A stretch of 64,000 nucleotides of DNA, from contig JACJWN010000003.1 in NCBI GenBank assembly GCA_020637165.1, positions 186,001 through 250,000 of the forward strand, written 5' to 3'. This document shows, one piece after another, positions 34,818-41,114 of this stretch. This stretch comes from Mycolicibacterium sp. Its GTDB lineage: Bacteria; Actinomycetota; Actinomycetes; Mycobacteriales; Mycobacteriaceae. The notes beneath the pieces were generated by a model. That model did not search any database. It was not told where the DNA came from and saw nothing but the letters and a program-made list of their open reading frames with translations. Within the stretch, counting starts at the first letter, position 1, and the number at the start of each line of letters is the position of its first letter. Made by a program: the position numbers and the translations under genes.

Positions 34818-35791
34818 GAGTGCAACTCCTTGAGCATGGAGACGGTGGTTCCTTCTGCCGTGGTGCTCAGCTCAACCGAATCGACCAGGGCGTTGATCAG
34901 GGGAAGTCCATGACCGCGATGTCCTGGCGACTCCGGGGCCGGTTTCCACACGCCGGTGTCGGACACCGTAAGCCGCAGCCGGTTCCCGGTGAGAGCGGCG
35001 GTGAGCGTAATCATCACGCTGCGGTCCGCACCGACCACAGCGTGCTCGGTCGCGTTGGCGGCGGCCTCGCCGGCGGCGAGCACCAGATCTGCGCCGGACT
35101 CGGGGTCGACGTCGGCTGCGGCCAACCATCGGCGCAAGCGCCCCCGGCTCACCGCGAGATTCGACGCCTCGGCGGGAAGGGTGATCCGCAGCGGCTCCGG
35201 CGGGTGGCGGTAGAGCACCACCGCCACGCCCTGCTCGCCGGCACCCAACATGCGGGCGATCACCTCTTCGGCCAATTGCTCGGTGCCCAACGATTCGCAG
35301 CTGTCCAGGGCCATGACCGCCGAGCCCACGGAGCCGGCGGACATCAGCACTGTGGCGCCCGGGGGCAGTTTCTCCACCTGCACCCGGCCCTCGGCGTGCT
35401 CGAGCAGCTGCGGTGTGGCGTCCGGAACCGCGACGGCGGTGTCGGAGTCGCCATGGGTGCGGTAACTGATCGTCGTGGCGTCGATGACGGCGCACAACGC
35501 AGAGACGGTCGATTCCTTCACATCCTCAAGACTGCGCACCGGGTCCCCGGTCTCGAGCAGCGCGCTGCGGGCGGCCGAACGGCAGCGGTCAGCCGACTCG
35601 GGGTCGGTGCATCGGCCCACGAGAATGCCGGTGCGACCGTTGCCCAGCATGGCCACCTCGTGCCAGTACCCTGGGTGATCGGCTGAGGAGTATCGCACCG
35701 AGAAGGAGTGCGGGGCGGGCACGGAAAAACCGTCACACCCGGGCCTCCCGGCCCGGACGCCGGACTCGGACCCGAGCCCTTTTCCCACCAT
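34814..35791 (-). CDS. SpoIIE-like (degenerate) phosphatase fused to RsbW-type HATPase anti-sigma kinase
   Basis: Protein of 325 residues with two regions. Residues about 28-185 follow the PP2C/SpoIIE fold (HSFSVRYSSADHPGYWHEVA, VEKLPPGATVLMSAGSVGSA). However, the metal ligands are missing: WYD reads WHE and the GDVxGHG loop reads GRCTDPES. Residues about 200-325 are an HATPase_c kinase: N-box AAGEAAANATEHA, G1 VSDTGVWKP, G2 RGHGLPLINAL. The kinase half should phosphorylate the STAS partner, while the phosphatase half is probably only a sensor or scaffold. First gene of a three-gene operon with STAS and ANTAR. Confidence 0.83.
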   Translation of the reverse strand: MVGKGLGSESGVRAGRPGCDGFSVPAPHSFSVRYSSADHPGYWHEVAMLGNGRTGILVGRCTDPESADRCRSAARSALLETGDPVRSLEDVKESTVSALCAVIDATTISYRTHGDSDTAVAVPDATPQLLEHAEGRVQVEKLPPGATVLMSAGSVGSAVMALDSCESLGTEQLAEEVIARMLGAGEQGVAVVLYRHPPEPLRITLPAEASNLAVSRGRLRRWLAAADVDPESGADLVLAAGEAAANATEHAVVGADRSVMITLTAALTGNRLRLTVSDTGVWKPAPESPGHRGHGLPLINALVDSVELSTTAEGTTVSMLKELHS

Positions 35792-35894
35792 TTCAGTCCT
35801 CTTTGCCTGGCTGATCGCCGCAGCTTAGCAAGGAAACCGTGAGCTTTTTGCGCGTGCCTGGCCCGTTTGCCCGAGAGCGCCGATGGCGAACCGC

Positions 35895-35906
35895 TACGCT
35901 CTGGGC
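35895..35906 (+). promoter_or_regulatory. Leaderless -10 element for the secreted protein at 35907
   Basis: TACGCT (35895-35900) ends 6 nt before the ATG at 35907 and decides that start over the in-frame ATG at 35883. Confidence 0.55.
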
Positions 35907-36350
35907 ATGTTGCGCCACATGGTCATCGCGGCCGTCCTCGCCGGCGGCGCCTTGGGAGCTGCCCCGTCCGCCGTTGCCGACGGAACCCAGCGGACGTACC
36001 CCGGTGATGTCCCCGGCATGAACTACGAGGCGCACCTGAGCGCGCCGTGTTACCGGTGGGACCGGTTCATCTTCGGCCGTGGCCCAGGGGGACAAGCGCT
36101 CGCGTGCCACTTCATCGCGGGTCAGTCCTATGTGGGCATGGACCGGCCGCCCGAGGGTACCGGCTTCTGGGTGGTTTCGCCGAAGCTGTATGGCGTACAG
36201 GAAGTCGGGTCCGCGTGCCCCGGTTCGCAGGCGGCGGCGCAGTCGCCCGATGGGCTCCCGATGCTGTGCCTGGGCGCTCAGGGTTGGCAGCCCGGCTTCC
36301 TGCGCAATGGCCCCTGGGGCAACGGCAGCCAGTTCGACCGGGTCGGCTGA
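35907..36350 (+). CDS. Small secreted protein of unknown function
   Basis: The 147-residue product begins with a signal peptide (MLRHMVIAAVLAGGALGAAPSAVADG). The mature part of about 120 residues contains four Cys (APCYRWDRF, ALACHFIAGQ, GSACPGSQ, PMLCLGAQGW), enough for two disulfides, and many Gly/Trp. This pattern is common among mycobacterial secreted proteins without known function. An in-frame ATG at 35883 would add eight residues before the signal. Confidence 0.72.
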   Translation: MLRHMVIAAVLAGGALGAAPSAVADGTQRTYPGDVPGMNYEAHLSAPCYRWDRFIFGRGPGGQALACHFIAGQSYVGMDRPPEGTGFWVVSPKLYGVQEVGSACPGSQAAAQSPDGLPMLCLGAQGWQPGFLRNGPWGNGSQFDRVG

Positions 36351-36362
36351 CGGTAGGCGCCG

Positions 36363-37496
36363 TCAGACGGCTTCGGCCGCCTCGTTGAATGCGTTGAGCC
36401 GGCCGGTGGCATCGAGGTACTCCTGCACCCACCGTTCGATGACGGCGGCGCTCTTCTCCACTCGGGAAAGTTGGCCCACCACCTGGCCGACCGGGTTGAA
36501 TGCGACGTCAACCGTCTCGTCCGGGTAGCGGCTGGTGGCCGCGACGGCCATCCCTGAGACCATGTACTGCAGCGGCATCCCGAGCGGCTCGGGGTTGCCG
36601 GCCGTCTGCCATGCCTCGGTCCAGTCGTTGCGCAACATGCGGCACGGCTTGCCGGTGAACGAGCGGCTGCGCACCGTGTCGCGGCTGGTCGCCTTCGCGT
36701 ATGCGGCCTGCTGGACGGGGGTGTTCTGGGCCTCCTCGACCATCAGCCACTGCGACCCCGACCACGCCCCCTGGCAGCCCATGGCCAGCGCGGCGGCGAT
36801 CTGATAACCGCTGCCGATCCCGCCGGCGGCCAGCACCGGTCGCGGCGCCACCTCCCGGACCACCTGCGGCCACAACACGATCGAACCCACGTCGCCGCAG
36901 TGACCGCCGCCCTCCCCGCCCTGGGCGATGATGATGTCGACGTCGGCCTCGGCGTGCTTGCGGGCCTGGGCGGGAGACCCGCACAGGGCGGCGACCTTGC
37001 GCCCGCTGGAGTGGATGTGAGCGATCATCTCGGCCGGCGGGGTGCCCAGCGCATTGGCGATCAACGCGACTTTGGGGTGTCGCAGCGCCACCTCGACCTG
37101 AGGGGTCGCCGTTGCCTCCGTCCACCCGAGCAACTGCAGTGCGTTCGAATCGGCGTCGTCGGTCGGCACCCCGTGGTCGGAGAGGATCTTCTTGGCGAAG
37201 TCCAGATGCTGCCGGGGGACCATTTTTCGCAGCATGTCGGCGAGTTCCTCACTGGACATGTTCGCGTCCATGCCCTCGTAGGAGTTGGGGATCACGATAT
37301 CGACGCCGTAGGGGTGCTCGCCGATGCGCTCGTCGATCCAGTTGAGTTCGATCTCGAGCTGATCGGGAGTGAAGCCGACCGCGCCCAGTACGCCAAAGCC
37401 GCCCGCCTTGCTGACCGCCAGCACCACATCCCGACAGTGGGTGAAAGCGAAGATGGGGAACTCGATGCCGAGTTCGTCGCAGAGAGGTGTGTGCAT
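36363..37496 (-). CDS. Nitronate monooxygenase family protein (Rv1894c type)
   Basis: FMN-dependent TIM-barrel oxygenase of the 2-nitropropane dioxygenase family, 377 residues, matching Rv1894c in position and length. Features: MHTPLCDELGIEFPIFAFTH, KAGGFGVLGAVGF, DIIIAQGGEGGGHCGDVGS (phosphate-binding Gly loop), APRPVLAAGGIGSGYQIAAA, and ALAMGCQGAWSGSQWL. The usual catalytic His is plausibly the one in GGHCGDVGS. It may detoxify nitronates such as propionate 3-nitronate; the substrate is not proven. Upstream is a small membrane protein gene on the same strand. Confidence 0.88.
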   Translation of the reverse strand: MHTPLCDELGIEFPIFAFTHCRDVVLAVSKAGGFGVLGAVGFTPDQLEIELNWIDERIGEHPYGVDIVIPNSYEGMDANMSSEELADMLRKMVPRQHLDFAKKILSDHGVPTDDADSNALQLLGWTEATATPQVEVALRHPKVALIANALGTPPAEMIAHIHSSGRKVAALCGSPAQARKHAEADVDIIIAQGGEGGGHCGDVGSIVLWPQVVREVAPRPVLAAGGIGSGYQIAAALAMGCQGAWSGSQWLMVEEAQNTPVQQAAYAKATSRDTVRSRSFTGKPCRMLRNDWTEAWQTAGNPEPLGMPLQYMVSGMAVAATSRYPDETVDVAFNPVGQVVGQLSRVEKSAAVIERWVQEYLDATGRLNAFNEAAEAV

Positions 37497-37548
37497 GGCC
37501 GGCTCCTCGGGACGGAAAAACTGAAACGTGTTCCAGTTGGTTTCGAGT

Positions 37549-38007
37549 CTAGCCGCCGACCAGCCAGATCACGAGGAATGTCACCACGGCGACGAGGCAG
37601 AGCAGGTGATCGCCCAGGATCGCCTGGGCCAGTCGGATCTGTTCACCTTCCGGGTCAGTCCGTCGGCCCAGACGGGCGGCATTGGGCACTGTGCGCAGCA
37701 GTGCCAGCAGGATGGGGCCGCCCGCGAGCACCCCGGACAGGGCCATCAGCCAAGCGGGCCTGATCCCGCGCGTTGCTTCAAAGGCCAACGCCGCGAGCAG
37801 AATTCCCATCACCGCGGGGATCAGAGCGCTCATCGGCCGTGAGGTTGTCGTCGCCCGGCGGTAATAGCCGCAGATCGATTCCAGTGCGGACGTGGCCCCT
37901 TCCTTTCCGCCGCGGCCCCAACGGGCGATCTGGGTGTCGAAGATGAGGTCCATCCACAGCACCGCCAGCAGGAAGCCCGCGCAGGCCGTCATGATGTGAA
38001 CCGTCAT
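37549..38007 (-). CDS. Four-helix membrane protein of unknown function
   Basis: Integral membrane protein of 152 residues with four hydrophobic helices: near residues 4-22 (IMTACAGFLLAVLWMDLIFD), 58-76 (ALIPAVMGILLAALAFEATR), 80-100 (AWLMALSGVLAGGPILLALL) and 128-148. A cytoplasmic or periplasmic loop GRGGKEGATSALESICGYYR separates the first two. The ATG at 38007 has GGAGG 4 nt upstream and is preferred over the ATG at 38037. The family is unknown to me. It precedes the nitronate monooxygenase by 52 nt and may share its transcript. Confidence 0.75.
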   Translation of the reverse strand: MTVHIMTACAGFLLAVLWMDLIFDTQIARWGRGGKEGATSALESICGYYRRATTTSRPMSALIPAVMGILLAALAFEATRGIRPAWLMALSGVLAGGPILLALLRTVPNAARLGRRTDPEGEQIRLAQAILGDHLLCLVAVVTFLVIWLVGG

Positions 38008-38077
38008 CCGTCCTCCAGGTAGGAGTAGATTGGACATTGCCCTCAACGTAGAGGGTCGCCGATGAATGAGGTGTTCC

Positions 38078-38437
38078 ATGGCAACTCTCGAAGGAATTAC
38101 TCTCACGCGATCGGCCAGGGCCGCGATCAGTGCGGCCGCCGTGTCGGGGGCACTTCTTGCCGGTGGCTTCGCCACCGCCCCAGTCGTGTCGGCCGACCCG
38201 GTTCCGGTGCCATCGGCTCCCTGCTACAACGGCGTCTTTCCGCTGAATCCCTACGTAGACAATTGCGCGCTGCCGGGACGCCCGCGGCGCACGCTGGGAT
38301 CCGCCCCGGATCAGACCGCGCTGCTCAACTGCAACATCGGCAGCGATGCCCTAAGGGCGCAGTGTCTCTCGCTCTACGTCAACGGCGGCTACGGCTGGTA
38401 TCCCGGCGCCGTCCTGGTTCCCGGGTACCATCCGTGA
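38078..38437 (+). CDS. Small secreted protein of unknown function
   Basis: Product of about 119 residues with an N-terminal signal peptide (ARAAISAAAVSGALLAGGFA, cleavage near VSADP). The mature part of about 80 residues has four Cys (APCYNGV, VDNCALPGR, LNCNIG, AQCLSLY) and a Gly/Tyr-rich end NGGYGWYPGAV. The ATG at 38078 is preceded by GAGGTG at good spacing and is preferred over the ATG at 38066. Function unknown; probably disulfide-bonded and envelope-located. Confidence 0.72.
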   Translation: MATLEGITLTRSARAAISAAAVSGALLAGGFATAPVVSADPVPVPSAPCYNGVFPLNPYVDNCALPGRPRRTLGSAPDQTALLNCNIGSDALRAQCLSLYVNGGYGWYPGAVLVPGYHP

Positions 38438-38513
38438 CGCCGGCGCCCGCTGAGCCCCTCACCGGGCCGTAGCCGCCCCGGGCCGGTATGCGGGGCCCCT
38501 CGCGGGTGCCGGG

Positions 38514-38527
38514 TAGCCTGACGCCCC
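38514..38527 (+). promoter_or_regulatory. Leaderless -10 element of the SDR gene
   Basis: TAGCCT (38514-38519) lies 8 nt before the ATG at 38528; no Shine-Dalgarno intervenes. Confidence 0.55.
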
Positions 38528-39268
38528 ATGGGACGCGTAGACGACAAGGTGGCACTGATCAGCGGCGGCGCCCGGGGGATGGGTGCCGCCGACGCCCGCA
38601 TGCTGGTGGCCGAGGGCGCCAAGGTGGTGATCGGCGACATCCTCGACGAGCAGGGTACGGCGCTGGCCGAGGAGTTGGGCGAGGCGGCCCACTACGTGCA
38701 CCTCGACGTGACCAGCGCCGAGGACTGGAAGTTCGCCGTCGACACCGCCGTACAAACCTTCGGCAAGCTCGATGTTCTGGTCAACAACGCCGGCATCGCC
38801 CAGGCGGCACCGCTGAAGACGGTGGACATGACCCGCTGGCAGAAGGTCCTCGACGTCAACCTGACCGGCCCGATGCTGGGCATCAAGGCCGTCATCGAGC
38901 CGATGGTCGCCGCCGGTGGGGGATCCATCATCAATATCTCCTCGATCGAGGGTCTGCGGGGTGCTGTTTGGATGCACAGCTACGTTGCGTCGAAGTGGGG
39001 TCTGCGCGGGCTGACCAAATCGGCCGCCCTGGAACTGGCCCCGGAGAAGATCCGGGTCAACTCGATCCATCCCGGTTTCATCCGGACCCCGATGACCAAG
39101 CACCTGCCCGACAACATCGTTTCGGCGCCGATGGGCCGACCTGGGAAACCCGAGGAGGTCGCGACCTTCGTGGTGTTCCTCGCCAGCGACGAGTCCTCGT
39201 TCTCCACCGGTGCGGAGTATGTAGTAGACGGCGGCTTGGTGACCGACGTGCCGCACCGCTCGATGTGA
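38528..39268 (+). CDS. Short-chain dehydrogenase/reductase, hydroxysteroid dehydrogenase-like (FabG3 type)
   Basis: Classical SDR of 246 residues. The NAD(H) motif is ALISGGARGMGAADAR, followed by GDILDE (Asp, NAD preference), NNAGIAQ, and SSIEGLRG with catalytic Ser. The active site YVASKWGLRGLTKS has Tyr and Lys in YxxxK. PGFIRTPM and SFSTGAEYVVDGG complete the family pattern. The closest type I recall is M. tuberculosis FabG3 (Rv2002), a 20-beta-hydroxysteroid dehydrogenase. A steroid substrate is likely but not shown. Leaderless-type start. Confidence 0.88.
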   Translation: MGRVDDKVALISGGARGMGAADARMLVAEGAKVVIGDILDEQGTALAEELGEAAHYVHLDVTSAEDWKFAVDTAVQTFGKLDVLVNNAGIAQAAPLKTVDMTRWQKVLDVNLTGPMLGIKAVIEPMVAAGGGSIINISSIEGLRGAVWMHSYVASKWGLRGLTKSAALELAPEKIRVNSIHPGFIRTPMTKHLPDNIVSAPMGRPGKPEEVATFVVFLASDESSFSTGAEYVVDGGLVTDVPHRSM

Positions 39269-39290
39269 CTGGGGGCTCGATGTGACTGGG
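39258..39290. repeat. 17-bp tandem duplication across the SDR stop codon
   Basis: GCTCGATGTGACTGGGG is repeated head-to-tail (39258-39274 and 39275-39291, last base different). The unit contains the terminal ATG TGA of the gene, so the stop context is duplicated downstream. Confidence 0.85.
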
Positions 39291-39300
39291 TTCAGCCCCC
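39271..39300. terminator. Inverted repeat between SDR and HAD genes
   Basis: GGGGGCT (39271-39277) and AGCCCCC (39294-39300) are perfect complements with a 16-nt loop, in the 23-bp gap of the convergent pair. The right arm covers the end of the HAD gene. Confidence 0.5.
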
Positions 39301-40113
39301 TTTGCGCCGCCCGCGCAACGTCATCCCGCTGAAGGCCGCGGCGAGGGCGGCCCGGCCCAGGGCCGGCAGATGGCCGAGTGCGTCGGCCGGTCCGCGCCGG
39401 CCGCCCGCGCTGACGTGCAGTACCGGCCATCCCCGAGCGGCGGCCATCGCCGCCAGCCCCGGCCGCGGGTTGACCGGACGCGGGTGGCCGACGAGTTCCA
39501 TCAGCGCGGCGTCCTCGTCGCCGTCGGCGTAGAAGTAACTCCTCCTCAATTCGACGTCGCGCTCGCCGCAGAACCGCTGCACCGCAGCGGCTTTCTGGCG
39601 CCCCCAGATGATCGGTGTGGCGATCCGGCCGGTCAGCAGCCCGTCGGCGTCCAACTCAAAGGTGTTGCACAGCACATCGTCGATTCCCAGTGCGCGGGCG
39701 ACCGGTTCGGCGTGAATGGTCAGCGCCGAGGAACTGACCACCAGGGTGTGGCCGCGATCGCGGTGGGCACCGATGATCTGGCGCATCAGCGGATAGACCT
39801 TGGGGGCCACCTGCTCGGCGAATACCCGCTCGCCGACGGCGTCGAGCTCGGCGAGCGACTCACCACGTAAATAGCCCGCGGCGCGCACCAGCAGGCGCTC
39901 GAACTGCATGCGGCCCAGTTTGTAGCGCAGCGATGCCTCCACCACACCCAGCACCTCGCCAATGCGGGCCTGGCCGCGGCGCAGCCGGTCGCCGGCGTGT
40001 GCAGCGGCGGTGAAGCCGGCGACGAGCGTGCCGTCGAGGTCGAAGAAGGCCCCGACGGCCGGTCCGGGGGGACTTGCCGCGATCGCGGCCAGCGGGTCGG
40101 ACACCGGGTTCAC
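39292..40113 (-). CDS. HAD-IB family phosphatase
   Basis: Phosphoserine-phosphatase-like hydrolase of 273 residues: motif I FFDLDGTLVAGFTA (nucleophile Asp), motif II LVVSSSALTIHAEP, motif III Lys in GRQKAAAVQRF, motif IV YADGDEDAALMELVG. Helical caps FERLLVRAAGYLRGESLAEL and a C-terminal extension GHLPALGRAALAAAFSGMTL match HAD-IB proteins that accompany acyltransferases. The ATG overlaps the stop of the DMT transporter gene by four bases. Substrate unknown. Confidence 0.86.
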   Translation of the reverse strand: MNPVSDPLAAIAASPPGPAVGAFFDLDGTLVAGFTAAAHAGDRLRRGQARIGEVLGVVEASLRYKLGRMQFERLLVRAAGYLRGESLAELDAVGERVFAEQVAPKVYPLMRQIIGAHRDRGHTLVVSSSALTIHAEPVARALGIDDVLCNTFELDADGLLTGRIATPIIWGRQKAAAVQRFCGERDVELRRSYFYADGDEDAALMELVGHPRPVNPRPGLAAMAAARGWPVLHVSAGGRRGPADALGHLPALGRAALAAAFSGMTLRGRRKGG

Positions 40114-41018
40114 GGCCGCAGGCCCTTTGCGCTCCGGGCCGAGACCTCGGCTTCGAGTTCCTCCTCGTAGGCGCCCTCGTCGCGGCCCAGTGCGATGGTG
40201 GCGGCCGCCATCACGGCAAGGGCGATCCCCAGAACGACGGCGGTTGGCGGGGTCACCGCGAGATGCTCTCCCAGGACGATCTGACCGAGCAGGACGGCCA
40301 CCACCGGCTCCAGCACCAGCATCGCGGGTACCGACGCCCGCAGCGATCCGGCGTGGAACGCCGACTGCTGCAACAGGGTGGCGACCACTCCGACCAGCGC
40401 CAGAACGTAGGCGACCGGCGAGGCCAGCAGTCGTGCCGGGGCCCCCTCGGCGACGGTGTTCATGACGATCTTGGTCAGCACCGCCACCACGCCGAACAGC
40501 ACACCGACCGCGGTGGCCAGCAGCAGGGCGCGCCGCCAGCCGGACAGCCGGCTCGCCACCGGCACGGTGCCGAGGGCTAGCGCCATCGCGACGGCCGCCA
40601 CGGCCACGGCAGGCCGCTCCGATCCCTCGTAGTCACCGGGAGCGGCCCGCGCCAGAGCGACGAACACCCCGAGTGCCAGCGTGAGCAGCAGGGCCCAGCC
40701 CCATTCCGTCCGAGTCACCCGGCGGTTGGCGAGCCGGGCGCTGAGCGGGAGGGCGAACAGCAACGCCGAAACCAGCAGGGGGGCGACGAAGAGCAGTGAG
40801 CCGAAGGCCAGCGCGATCGCCTGGAACACGTACCCGGTGACGGCCGCGCCGGTGCCCGCCCACCACAGCGGCCGGCGCAGCAGCGTGGTCACCATCACGG
40901 TGCTGACGCCCTGGTGGTCGGGGACGTCCATGGTCGCCCGCTGCCGCACCACGATGCCGATGGCGATGAACACCGCGCTGGCCAGCGCGGCGGCCACTAC
41001 GAGGGCGTGCTCGAACAA
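40110..41018 (-). CDS. DMT (EamA-like) superfamily membrane transporter
   Basis: Integral membrane protein of 302 residues with about ten hydrophobic helices in two halves, as in the drug/metabolite transporter superfamily: ALVVAAALASAVFIAIGIVV, FQAIALAFGSLLFVAPLLVS, and in the second half ATLLQQSAFHAGSLRASVPA with VLEPVVAVLLGQIVLGE. The C-terminal tail is charged (EGAYEEELEAEVSARSAKG). Mycobacterial genes of this kind sometimes pair with phosphatases; here it overlaps the HAD gene (ATGA). The transported compound is unknown. Confidence 0.84.
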   Translation of the reverse strand: MFEHALVVAAALASAVFIAIGIVVRQRATMDVPDHQGVSTVMVTTLLRRPLWWAGTGAAVTGYVFQAIALAFGSLLFVAPLLVSALLFALPLSARLANRRVTRTEWGWALLLTLALGVFVALARAAPGDYEGSERPAVAVAAVAMALALGTVPVASRLSGWRRALLLATAVGVLFGVVAVLTKIVMNTVAEGAPARLLASPVAYVLALVGVVATLLQQSAFHAGSLRASVPAMLVLEPVVAVLLGQIVLGEHLAVTPPTAVVLGIALAVMAAATIALGRDEGAYEEELEAEVSARSAKGLRP

Positions 41019-41114
41019 GGTCGCTGTCCCTTCGGCGTCGGTGGCCCGCGGTCCGGTGCCCCTGACGAATGTAGGTCACCGGGACCTGGCCGGGGCGCGC
41101 CTGCGCGATCCGTG

